From Pseudoips prasinana (taxonomy: Eukaryota; Arthropoda; Insecta; Lepidoptera; Nolidae), in the NCBI GenBank assembly GCA_951640165.1, contig OX621254.1:29548001-29612000 (forward strand): a DNA stretch of 64,000 nucleotides, read 5' to 3'. This document shows positions 42,543 through 52,531 of the stretch, one piece after another. Each line of letters opens with the position of its first letter. The first letter of the stretch is position 1. Below the pieces are notes generated by a model. The model saw only the letters and a program-made list of their open reading frames with translations. It did no database searches and had not been told where the DNA came from. A program made the translations under genes and the position numbers.

Positions 42543-45491
42543 TTAGATTTTCTTTAAAAGATATGCGCGAGTTTTCATTTTAAAAGAATAACGACTCTTT
42601 GCCATCCTGATTTCCGGTGGAAGGGAGTTCCATAGAAGAATCGATTGTACGACGAAAGAAGAGTGAATGAAATTAGAATGATGAGATGGGCACTGAAGAA
42701 GTCTATTATGAGAAGAACGAAGAAATTTACTGTGGTTGCTATGTAGATAGTGAAATTTTGAAGTTAGATACGAGGGAGAAGAGGGAGAATCAAGTAAAGA
42801 GTAAAGAGTAGTTAACGCTCTCAGAGACCTACGCTGCCGAATAGGCAACCACTTAAGTTGAGAGCGATAATTAGACACATGATCGTATTTTCGGAGATTG
42901 AAAATGAATCGAATGCAGTTATTTAGAAGTCGGTCAAGTTTATTAAGATGATCTGCATTCAGGTCAAAGTAGCACACATCACCATAGTCAATGATAGGGA
43001 ATATTAAGGCCTGCACGAGCAACACTTTTGTTCCAGATGGGAGAAAGTGTCTAAGACGATAGAGTGACCGTAGAGTATTTGTGACCCTCTGGGAAACACT
43101 AGTTATTTGGTTCTGCCAGCTCATTGTTGAATCAATGTGGAGACCTAAGTTTTTAACACTTTGGCTAATTGGTATAGCAGAATTATTAAATGATATAAGC
43201 GGTAGATCTTCAACATCAAATCTGCTCATCATGCGAGAACTACCGACAATCATTGCTTGACATTTTAAGGGATTAACAGTAAGCCCGAAGTTATCAGACC
43301 AATTTTTGATCAGGTCTAAATCCTGATTTAGTTTTCCTATTACTTCAGGCAAGCTGTCAACACTCGCTTGAGCATATAATTGTAGGTCATCGGCATACAG
43401 ATGATACGCATTTTGAATATTTTTCGTTAAGAGGTTGATAAAAACAGAAAATAAAAGAGGAGAAAGAATACCGCCTTGAGGGACACCAGTCTCCAAGTCA
43501 CACCAATTCGATGAAGCTTCACCGATGCGTACAGATTGCTGGCGCCCTCGAAGATATGAAGAAAACCATTCCAGTGGTACGTCAGAGATCATAAGATGGG
43601 AGAGGACACATAGAAGGATATCGTGACCGACGGTATTAAAAGCGTTAGAGAAGTCTACCAAAACGATCACCGTGACTTTGGTATCCTCCATACCTGCTCG
43701 AATATCGTCAGTCACTTTAAGAAGTGCCGTGGTAGTACTGTGTTTAGGTCTAAAACCAGATTGCAGGGGACTTAACAAGCTATTGGAAAGTATGAAATGT
43801 GAAAGCTGTTTCTGAACACAGGACTCCAGTACTTTGGATAAGAAAGGAAGGATAGAAATAGGACGGTATTGGGTAGGGAGAGTGGGATTGGTGACCTTAG
43901 GGAGTGGATGGACATAAGCTTTACGCCATATGGAGGGGAATGTTCCGGAATTAAGGGAAAAGTTGACTATGTGCGTAATTGCAGGAAGGAGGTTATCCAG
44001 GATAGTAGTAATCATCCGTCGGCTGATACCATCACAGCCAACAGCATTCGATTTAATGGAGAGGATAATCTTTTTGATCTCATTCGAATCCACTGTTGTG
44101 AAATAAAAAGGAGAGATATTTGGGCGCGTAAGACCATTAAGAAAGGCTATAGTTTGAAATTGGATTAAATGATCCAACGAAGAAGTAGTAGTGAAATGTT
44201 GGTTAAGATCATCTAAACCAATCGAGCTGGGAAGGTCTAAATGACGCGGCTTACCGATACCAAGAGTTCCAAGGAATTTCCAGATACCGGCAGGTGTAGA
44301 AGAAGATATGTTATCAAGAATATGACGGCGTTTAGCATTGCGTATCATCTGATTACACCGATTCCTAGCAATTTTGTAAAGGTTCCAATTTAGATCGCTG
44401 CGCGCTTTTTTGAAGTTGAGAAATGCTCGATCTCTACGTCGCATTACCATTTTTACTTCCTTCGACATCCACGGCGCAGGCAGGCGTTTCAATTTAACCT
44501 TTGCTACGGGCGCATGGACATCGTACAACCCAAAGATATTCTTGTTGAAAATATCGACCATGTCGTCAACATTTTGAGCTACTTGCAAAGGTTCCCAGTC
44601 AATATTAGATGCATCCTTACGGAGGTGATTGACATCAATCCGACCGAAGGAACGCACGTGCACGACCTTGGGTTTAGGCTTGGGAGGCTTAAGGATATAA
44701 GAAAGGTAAATGAGGTCGTGATGGGAGAATCCAGGAGCTACATGTTGCCCATGAGAGGCAACTAAGGAGAGGTTAGAGGTAAGGATTAAGTCGAGCCAAG
44801 TATCATCACCTGAGATGTTATGGTGCGTAGGTTGGAGTGGTAACACATGAAGACTGCTTGACTCGACTATGTGCAGGAGTTTACGGGAACGAGGGGAATT
44901 ACGGACATTGAGGTTGGTATTGAAATCACCCATGATGATGTGATGAGCATACTCGGAACCTAAAGATTCTAAAACCAATTCGATATCGGTGAAGTAGTCA
45001 ATATTTGGAGGGCAGTAAACCACGCCTAAAACCGTGTTCGACCCTTTGAGAGAAATTTCAAGAAAGAGAAACTCAGCAGAGGCAGAATAGGTAGGGGTGG
45101 AAGTTGCTAAAATCTTAAAAGGAAGGTCACTTCTTACATACACTGCAACACCGCCCCCCGCCTTACCTATTCGGTCGTTACGTACAAGAATGAATCCAGG
45201 CAGAGAATACGTGGTCGAAAATAGGTTAGGTTTAAGCCAGCTTTCGGAAATCAAGATGGCGTGAACGTTACAATCTGAGAACGTCTCATGCAGATCATTG
45301 TAATGACTGGGTATACTTTGCGCGTTAAGATGGCATATATTTAATAAATGTCGACAATTTCCTGAAAAGGTTTGCCGTACTAAATCGCCGAGGGTATCGG
45401 GCAAGGATGAAAAACTATCATTTCCTGAAGTCGTAGATTCTATTACAGAATGAAAAGAATCATCATCACTATCGCTATTTGAATAATACAT
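42543..45491 (-). CDS. LINE ORF2: apurinic-type endonuclease plus reverse transcriptase, intact
   Basis: 982 codons without interruption, full length for this class. Residues about 50-265 are the endonuclease: NICHLNAQS (N56), ISESWL (E83), GKAGGGVAVYV, MGDFN at 188-191, DTWLDLI and FSHHDLI (H258). The SDH motif of the family reads SHH here. Residues about 470-780 are the RT: AVGCDGIS, QYRPIS, LQSGFRP, VLVDFSNAFN (D613), GVPQGGILSP and YADD at 699-702. The C-terminal part has DRLLNNCIRFIF, WLPIRQRR and LWNSLP. It nicks target DNA and copies RNA into the nick by family knowledge. Expression cannot be judged. Confidence 0.93.
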   Translation of the reverse strand: MYYSNSDSDDDSFHSVIESTTSGNDSFSSLPDTLGDLVRQTFSGNCRHLLNICHLNAQSIPSHYNDLHETFSDCNVHAILISESWLKPNLFSTTYSLPGFILVRNDRIGKAGGGVAVYVRSDLPFKILATSTPTYSASAEFLFLEISLKGSNTVLGVVYCPPNIDYFTDIELVLESLGSEYAHHIIMGDFNTNLNVRNSPRSRKLLHIVESSSLHVLPLQPTHHNISGDDTWLDLILTSNLSLVASHGQHVAPGFSHHDLIYLSYILKPPKPKPKVVHVRSFGRIDVNHLRKDASNIDWEPLQVAQNVDDMVDIFNKNIFGLYDVHAPVAKVKLKRLPAPWMSKEVKMVMRRRDRAFLNFKKARSDLNWNLYKIARNRCNQMIRNAKRRHILDNISSSTPAGIWKFLGTLGIGKPRHLDLPSSIGLDDLNQHFTTTSSLDHLIQFQTIAFLNGLTRPNISPFYFTTVDSNEIKKIILSIKSNAVGCDGISRRMITTILDNLLPAITHIVNFSLNSGTFPSIWRKAYVHPLPKVTNPTLPTQYRPISILPFLSKVLESCVQKQLSHFILSNSLLSPLQSGFRPKHSTTTALLKVTDDIRAGMEDTKVTVIVLVDFSNAFNTVGHDILLCVLSHLMISDVPLEWFSSYLRGRQQSVRIGEASSNWCDLETGVPQGGILSPLLFSVFINLLTKNIQNAYHLYADDLQLYAQASVDSLPEVIGKLNQDLDLIKNWSDNFGLTVNPLKCQAMIVGSSRMMSRFDVEDLPLISFNNSAIPISQSVKNLGLHIDSTMSWQNQITSVSQRVTNTLRSLYRLRHFLPSGTKVLLVQALIFPIIDYGDVCYFDLNADHLNKLDRLLNNCIRFIFNLRKYDHVSNYRSQLKWLPIRQRRSLRALTTLYSLLDSPSSPSYLTSKFHYLHSNHSKFLRSSHNRLLQCPSHHSNFIHSSFVVQSILLWNSLPPEIRMAKSRYSFKMKTRAYLLKKI

Positions 45492-46048
45492 AAATAAATA
45501 TTAACAATATAAGATAAATATATAAGATATATAAAAATACTATATAATAACGTTAAGTATAGTAGTGCTATGCAGTACACACACGTGGGTATACTCTGCA
45601 CCACCCGCCAGCTTACAAACAGGCATTAAACACAAAAAAATATATATAATCACAGAGAAAAAAAAATACAAGATAACATAACGTTAAAAAAACATTAACA
45701 TTTTAACGTAATTTGGAACGCATCCGTTCAGATATGGTTATAGTGAAAAGTAATTTTGACTAATTCAAATGACAAATAGAAAATTATTGACAACAAAACG
45801 TAGTTTAGTTTTAGTTATATACTCTTTGGACAAACCTTCACCGTACAGGTATTAGAAATTAGCAAAAGTAAAGCAAATATCAAATTATTAGAGGGTAATG
45901 ACTGATATAAGTTATTTTTCCTGACCCTCAAAATAAGTGGCATTATAGAAGCCAACAACAAACAATGATTCCTAGAGGTAAGTAAAATATAACAAATATA
46001 CAATTACAACGTAAATTACATATGAAATACACTTTTGATCACAGAGCA

Positions 46049-46792
46049 CTATTTTTTCAGTTCATCCCCGCCGCTACTACCAGGTGCCGACGGTTCCACC
46101 GTGGTCTTTGGGTACCTGGCATAAAGAGAAGTCAGCTGCTCAATTGTAGAAATCTTGTGACGGATTCCATCTGCAGATTTGATGAAGATAATGGAGTTTT
46201 GAGACCAAACCGTCCGAAAGCCGAAATATAAACGCGCTTTTGTGAAGACTTCCTGCCTGGCCCTAGTCAAGAATTCTTTCACTGCTACAGACGAGCCCTT
46301 TAGCTTGGTTTTGGCCCTCCAGACAGCGTCTTTAATGTCTAAACTAGAGAAACGAACTAGAATGGGTCGGTGGTGATCCTTGCGGGGCATACCAAGTCTG
46401 TGACATGCTTTGATGGCTGATTTGGAAACATCACATAAACCAAATCTTGTCTTAAGGGCATCCAGAATGGTCTGAGAACAGTCATCTTTGTCTTTCTATA
46501 TGAAACCAGTGAACACCAATGCTTTGCGCCTGTTTCTTGTCTCCAATTCATCAATTTGATTAGAGAAGTCATGTATTTGCTGCCGAAGAATACCCAAGAT
46601 GTTAAATACCAGTTCCCGGAAGCTCCGAAGCTCTTCTGCCACTTTGGCCACAGTATCTTTAGCAGTGCCTTTTGAAGTGCCGGCATTCTGGATTTGGGCT
46701 TGCAGTTCATCAAGCCTTCTGCAAACACTCTCCTCAAGCTTATGTTGGGTAGCCAATACTTCTGACAGTTGGGACATCTTTTTGTTGAACAA
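46049..46792 (-). pseudogene. LINE ORF1, interrupted by one TAG
   Basis: One frame of 248 codons from ATG at 46792 to the stop at 46049, broken only by TAG at 46496-46498 (codon 99). The N-terminal part is a coiled coil (QLSEVLATQHKLEESVCRRL, QIQNAG, ELRSFRELVFNIL) ending RNRRKALVFTGFI. After the TAG come KDKDDCSQTILDAL, CHRLGMPRKDHHRPILVRF and LKGSSVAVKEFLT, an RRM-like/CTD arrangement as in L1-type ORF1 RNA-binding proteins. The two halves are not separate genes and there is no frameshift. Confidence 0.82.
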
Positions 46793-46880
46793 ATGTTCTT
46801 ATTAAAGTTAAGTGAAGTGAAGTGTAGAGGTTAAGCTGGCAGGTGGTGAAAATATTGATGCTAGGTCACATTAAATGTGC

Positions 46881-47377
46881 TGCAAACGTAAGTACTCACT
46901 AAATTAGGTCGAGGACACTAAAAATGAGTGATTTTATATCATAAAAATACTAAATTTTAATTTTTAATACAGAGGAACTTACAGAAACAAGTTGACAGTT
47001 ATTTCACCTACCCCCAAAAAAACTTTGACTTCTTACTACTTCTACATATACGTTAAACATACTTATATACCTAGATAAGGTATATAAGTATGTTTAATAT
47101 ATCAGTTATCTGATTCCCATTTTTTGTTTAACTTATAAAACAGCCTGTTACAAATCTGGCGACTTGAAATCAATAACTAAATTTTCTATTGTATTATTGA
47201 TGTAATATCACTCCTCTCGGTTTCTGGATGTTTCTTGTGGGAACGAATTTGGAAAAGGGACGGAGGTGTGTTACAGAAAGCGCGCGTAATTTGATTTGAC
47301 CAATGAGGGCGCGCGGTGGTTGAGAGATGGCTGTCAGATGGCGCCAACCCATTTTATATAAGCTTGGAACCACCACG
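46881..47377. promoter_or_regulatory. Possible promoter-like segment upstream of a MITE
   Basis: On the plus strand GACCAATGAGG (47298) precedes TTTTATATAAGC (47351-47362), about 55 bp apart, just before the MITE at 47378. These short motifs alone are weak evidence. The rest holds only the hairpin ACTTATATACC/GGTATATAAGT near 47060-47090. Confidence 0.25.
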
Positions 47378-47593
47378 TACAGTCAACAGCAAAAGTAGAT
47401 GATCAAAGTCGGATATTCAGTACTAATTATCATAAATTGCGACAAAATAGTGTGGTGGTGAAGAGTATCTAGTTGAAGGTGTGCGTGAGTGTTAAGTGCA
47501 TAAAATATTAACTAGTGAAAACTGCCGCCCAATAGCATCATAAACTCAAAACTCAGGTCCGATTTTGATCATCTACTTATGCTGTTGACTGTA
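47378..47593. mobile_element. MITE, TIR TACAGTCAACAGCAAAAGTA, copy 2 (inverted)
   Basis: 216 bp, same element as 11183-11396 in opposite orientation; TIRs intact with TA at each side. Confidence 0.82.
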
Positions 47594-48479
47594 CTATCGG
47601 ACAATATACTGTGTGACCAAACGCTCTCTCCACGCATACGCCTCTCAAATTATGTCCTTTCTGTCATGAGAGATTTTACAGACCGATGGTAACCAGACGA
47701 TATCTGAGCTGGCCCTCAAGTCATCTAGCAAATTAGGTATCCGGCGTCATAAGGCACTCATTTTGCGATTCGAACCTTGACCCAGGGCTATTACTGACGT
47801 GGATCACGACAGGGCCGTGGCAGACAAAGCTTGTCTCGGAGACACCACTGACCAAAATCGGGAATTAACATGAGCTAGTCTTGCCATGAATAGACATACA
47901 AATATATTTAAAAATACTTGACATTGACACAATCGTGCGTGGATAACGCGGAATGCCATCAAATAAATTAGTATTAGGAAAAAAAACAACAGCGATATTA
48001 ACGGTCTGGTCACGAATTCGGCTTAGCGGCAAGCGGCGGCGGCAGGTCTGCGAGCGGAGTGGCATCCTTGCCACGTACAAGTCTAGTAGCGTCTGCAACT
48101 GTGATCGAGGTGAATCTATTTGGATACGGAGTTATCAGAAATTACTCTTCTTTGCTTCGAAAACAGTTCATATTTTAAACATGGTATTTTGAATTCGCGG
48201 GCGCAAACTGAATAAAGATCGATATAAGTATGTTAAATTAGGTGACTTATAAAAAGAATATAGGAAATATCGAGCCAATTTTATTTGTACAGAAGAATGA
48301 GCGTAGAAAAATTCGATTATATTCTTCAACTCATAAAAGTTTATTGTAAATAATCTTCTATGTGTTGTTTAATAAACATCACATTAGACCAAAAGGGTTG
48401 TCAGCAATGCAGAGATGTTGCTTCTCAAGTTGAGGTAATTTCCGTAATAAAAGCTTCTTTATTCCGAATTCTTTTAGAA
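47594..48479. other. Unassigned region with a CpG-rich patch near 48005-48075
   Basis: GGCTTAGCGGCAAGCGGCGG and CAGGTCTGCGAGCGGAGTGG stand out from AT-rich flanks. No supported exon. Confidence 0.35.
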
Positions 48480-48735
48480 TATATTGTTGGACGAGTCGCT
48501 GCCCAATTCGTCATCGCGGTACCACTGTGTCGTGGTCTCGTTGCATCTCATTGGGTCGCGCGTACATTTGTTCCCGACGCGGCACGCGCCGCGCGCCTCT
48601 GCAGCGATTTGCTCTGCAAAATCCGCTCGCGTTTCCACTGAGTGCGCCTTTTCGTGGCATGATATTACATTTGTTCTAGCCGCTCGCCGCCATACGCTAA
48701 GCCTCCGCTCATAGCACCGAGGTCGTGGCTAGATA
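48480..48735. promoter_or_regulatory. CpG-dense patch, possible promoter or leader exon
   Basis: Rich in CG dinucleotides (GTCGCGCGTACATTTG, CGACGCGGCACGCGCCGCGC, CCGCTCGCCGCCATACGC) in an AT-rich region about 17 kb upstream of ORP exon 1. Overlapping small frames on both strands have no match that I know. It could equally be a GC-rich MITE. Confidence 0.3.
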
Positions 48736-49084
48736 GTAAGGCGACTGACTACTGTTAGATACATATCAGGCCTTAGGTAAACTTACAAGTATAAACTTAC
48801 CACGTAAGGCTTGCGGAAACAGAGTCTCCAAATTCTCAAAATCTGTGTCGACAATTACTGCTTACATATTATTATAATCGCGATAAAACATGCATATATC
48901 TGATATTACTTATCTGTACTTATGTATATTTTTGCCACTTGTTAGCGAGTGGTTCAACAGTCTTACTAGGAGCACTTTGTCATTTTCAATTGCACGTTGT
49001 ATAGATCACTTATTGACAAGAGAGGCACGATATCAAATCGGTGCGAAACCAACGACCGTCAACTCTCATGTGGTAAAGCGATTA
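48736..49084. other. Nothing recognised
   Basis: AT-rich. Confidence 0.3.
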
Positions 49085-49249
49085 GCACACTGCCCCGCAT
49101 GATGCAGCGTAGTGCGTGAGTGAGTGTTATAACGTTGCTTGCAAATATCTCCGGTTGCATAGAAAACACGCACAGTCCAACACATGGAACTTGCATCTGC
49201 ATGAATGCACGTGGACACGCACTACGCTGCATCATGCGGGGCAGTGTGC
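49085..49249. mobile_element. Perfect 34-bp inverted repeat, MITE-like
   Basis: Left arm 49085-49118 opens GCACACTGCCCCGCATGATG; the right arm 49216-49249 is its exact reverse complement, with a 97-bp spacer. Weaker pairing continues outward (AAGCGATTA against TAGGCGTTTG). No duplication identified. Confidence 0.75.
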
Positions 49250-50111
49250 CAAACGCCTAAAGGTATTTGTTAATAATTCACCACATGCCGGATATGTCTC
49301 TTTAGTTACCAAAAACGGATATAGATAATCATGTCTACTTAATAACGTCCACAGTGGGACAAAGGCATCCTCAAAAGATTTCCATAATGGAGTTATGTCC
49401 ATAATTTCGCCACGCTTAGCAGACGGGTTGGCGTTCCCTGGGAGATATATCCTCAGGTCAACTTCAACGTCCCCCACAGAGTGAAATGGGGTGGCGATAT
49501 TCTATGCCGTCAGCCACACAGCATTATTAATTTATAATATTAGACTATTACTGGCCACTCAAGGTGCAATGTTATCATCGGAGAGTTTTGGCTCCAACGC
49601 GGAGCATCAGGGCATTGTTTCATTTTCAAAACTAGTGTAAATTCAAGTTTTTATGTGTAGATATGGTGGATTTTTAGACATAACATCATGGACAACGTAC
49701 ACAAGAAGAGGAAAGTGCCATATTGCCGTGAATTGCGATTTTCTGTGTTGAACCTAAAACTCCATATAAGCCTCTAGTAAAGTCTCGACTGCTTTACTGG
49801 GGTACGACAAGGACTACGTATGACTTGACTGTGACGGAGTTTACTTGACATGACGAAAATAAATGAAATAAAATTATATTTTACGGAAGGCTCATAAGGC
49901 CAAAGACGCCAAAACCGTGAAACTGAATAAAAAAAAATGTTGTCATCGAATGTGCGGCCGCTGTAAGAATGCTTTCTTGACACCTGTCATTTCAGAACAT
50001 TTTAGTCTGTACTTTGCTTGACGTAAAATGTTCTGAACTAACAATAGATAGTTCTGTTTTCTATTGTTTAAATACCTAGATCATTGTAATTTAGTATATA
50101 TTGTTCGGTGA
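49250..50111. other. Repeat scraps only
   Basis: GTCCACAGTGGGACAAAGGC and GCAGACGGGTTGGCGTTCCC near 49350-49440 recall the TCCACTGCTGGAC-type LINE flank at 57050. No gene supported. Confidence 0.35.
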
Positions 50112-50216
50112 CTGGGTTGTTGATCTAGCGGTAAATGACCCCGACTGCTAACCCAGAGGTCATGGGTTCGATCACAAAACAGGACAACTCTATATGTAAT
50201 GGACACGATTATATTA
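50112..50216 (+). mobile_element. SINE family C, cut short at a Helitron
   Basis: GGGTTGTTGATCTAGCGG, GAGGTCATGGGTTCGATC, AACAGGACAACTCTATATG, then the Helitron starts at 50220. Confidence 0.6.
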
Positions 50217-50219
50217 TTA

Positions 50220-50513
50220 CTAGATGCGCCCCGCGGTTTTACCCGCGTTAAATCTTATAAATTATCATAGCTCCTGCCCCGTAGGTGATAGCGTGATAAT
50301 ATGTAGCCTATATGTTGACCCGACGTATTAGTAATATTCATGCAAAATTTGAAGTAAATCCGTGCAGTACTTTTTGAGTTTAGCCCGGACATACAAACAG
50401 ACAAACAGACACACAGACAAAAATTCTAAAAACTATATTTTTGGCTAAGTATCCTTTAAAAATAAATTCAATGTACAGTTTTGACTTTCCTACGATTTTA
50501 TTCTATGTATAGA
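50220..50513 (-). mobile_element. Non-autonomous Helitron (Lep1-like)
   Basis: CTAGATGCGCCCCGCGGTTT ... TATGTATAGA, with A before and T after. Confidence 0.78.
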
Positions 50514-50554
50514 TATATATTATAATTTACACACGTTTTTTACGACATTATTTA

Positions 50555-50740
50555 GACACGGCCAACTGATCCCAAACTAAGCAGAGCTTGAACTATGGAA
50601 ACCAGATAACTGATATAGTACTTTTCTTTTGTAAATACATACTTATGTCTTATATAGTTAAATTACACCCAGACTCAGGACAAACAGACATGGTCATGCC
50701 CACAAATATCTGTCGTGGGTGGGAATCGAACCCATTATAA
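50555..50740 (-). mobile_element. SINE family C
   Basis: ACACGGCCAACTGATCCC, AAACCAGATAACTGATATAG, CCCAGACTCAGGACAAACAG and GTCGTGGGTGGGAATCGAAC. Confidence 0.65.
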
Positions 50741-50844
50741 TAATATCATGATTAATATTAATTATTTTATTATTTCCAGTTATCAGTGTGATTAATATAG
50801 CTGGTATTTCTCACGTACAGTCTTTTATATTTATATTGTAACTA

Positions 50845-50960
50845 CCACGTTTCGTCTGCATCACCCCAAGGTTAACTGGTAGTGAATACCTATGACCTTA
50901 AGCCCGCCACTATATAATTTAGTGCAGGAAGTATTTAAATCATGAATAAATTATTCTTAT
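50845..50960 (+). repeat. 3' UTR scrap of the 42-kb LINE family
   Basis: CTACCACGTTTCGTCTGCAT, CACCCCAAGGTTAACTGG and the AAATAAT(T)-type tail. Confidence 0.6.
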
Positions 50961-51261
50961 TCTTTATATCCACTGACAGATGGAGATTTGTAGAAAAAGT
51001 GTAAAAAAGTGTACAACATAAAAAAGAAAAATAAAATTAAGAGATACTAACTATTGCTACTACCAACAGGTAGAATTTGATATATATCTACACTACATAC
51101 TAATAATACAAATAAATTACATACTATAGACTTTACATACATACCTATGCAGGTATAACTCCTAAATATCCCCATTCAGGACAAATATTAATGTGATGAG
51201 TATGATTATGTATTCTGTGTATGGGTGTAATTAATATGTAAAATGTATGTATATAGAAATA

Positions 51262-51660
51262 TACAACATGTAACTTAATTAACGCACATCCTGAAAATAG
51301 TTTGTTCAGAATCATTTACTGAATCAATTTATATCATTTTTAATATAGGTAACTTTTCGTTCCAAAATAATTAAAACTAATGAAATTGTTGTCATATTAA
51401 CCCTGTACGGTCAAAATAAATTGAAATGGACCGTAAGTCAAAGTAAAAACACTTTTAAATTCGCAGTTTTATTTGTATTCATACAAATTCCATCATTCAA
51501 TACAAAATAAAGAAAAATAAACTTTATTTCAACAAACTAATTTAGTAAATAACAATGCATATACATGTTAAATAAAAAAAACCGTGTTTGTAGTATGATT
51601 ACAACATAATATTCTAATTGGGGTGTTTGAGGGTGTGCGTTAATTACGTTACATGTTGTA
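51262..51660. mobile_element. MITE, TIR TACAACATGTAAC, copy 2
   Basis: TACAACATGTAACTTAATT ... AATTACGTTACATGTTGTA with TA outside; 399 bp, colinear with 25289-25685. Confidence 0.8.
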
Positions 51661-52204
51661 TAAGTATACGTTTGGGATCAGATGGCAGTGTTAATTGTCC
51701 CAAGAATATATTTATTTAAACGAATTTAAATATAATTGTGTTACTTATTATGAAAAATACAGCAAATAATAATATAAGGATGGACAATTACGAAACAGAT
51801 TCCTATGTAAAGCTTATTTTACGCGGCAACTTTATTTGGTTAAAATTAAACTAACTTACTTCCTACTGTTTATTACTCTTTATCCACCCTTTTCATACGA
51901 TCTACAATAGTTTTGAACAAAAGTTATAGGAGATCAATCCGAAAAACATTTTTAAAATCACCACATGTAACATACCACAAAAATATCAGCTGAATTGATA
52001 AACTCCTTCTTTTATAAGTCGGTTAAAATATTAAATTGCCAGTAACTTCCAAAAGAGTATTTTAAAGCGGTTATGAGACTATTTACGTATAAATCGCAAT
52101 ACAGAAGATGCTTATGCGCAGGTGTCAAATTCTTTCAAAATGAGAACATCGATATGATTTCATTCCAATATGTAAATACGTAATGGTTAGCCTTGTCTCT
52201 GCTC
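51661..52204. other. Nothing recognised
   Basis: AT-rich, no supported features. Confidence 0.3.
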
Positions 52205-52500
52205 GATCAGGTCTCGCGGTAGCGTATTGAACCACAGATAATGAGGTTCTGGGTTCAAGTCTCAGATCGGGCTTAAAAGTTATTTATTTAGGGGTTTACT
52301 GCAAAGAAAAATCTCTTAGTATCAATCAGCTTGATGTCGAGGTATTGATGGTAGTTCCACCCCGTGCCTCTGAGAGCACGTAAAGCTGTCAGTCCTGTAC
52401 CTGACCCCTTTCCGGTCGTTTGCGCATTCACTTGTGCACAATAAAATGTGCCGTGCAGATGGTTAGTCTGCCTTGAGGCTGGCCACCGTGGCCAGAATTT
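52205..52500 (+). mobile_element. SINE family D
   Basis: GGTCTCGCGGTAGCGTATTG, GGTTCTGGGTTCAAGTCTCA, GCCTCTGAGAGCACG, CCCCTTTCCGGTCGT and GCAGATGGTTAGTCTG. Confidence 0.65.
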
Positions 52501-52531
52501 ATTGGAATAAGATACAAAAAACGATGAAAAA

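Larger units (their letters stand above)
42243..46880 (-). mobile_element. Near-complete two-ORF LINE (CR1/Jockey group)
   Basis: About 4.6 kb: short 5' UTR, ORF1 (46792-46049), a 557-bp spacer, ORF2 (45491-42543), and a 3' UTR that ends in an AATAAA-type tail (plus strand TTTATTTTATTTTATTTTTT near 42248-42270). The 3' UTR words CACCCCAAGGTTGACTGGAA recur at 27785 and 50845. The 5' boundary and target duplication were not resolved. An AT microsatellite (42430-42500) lies inside the 3' UTR. Confidence 0.85.

Noticed and set aside
46357..46737. 126-codon frame over LINE ORF1 as evidence of a frameshift
   Set aside because: The two true halves of ORF1 are in one frame, separated only by a TAG; this frame is a shadow.
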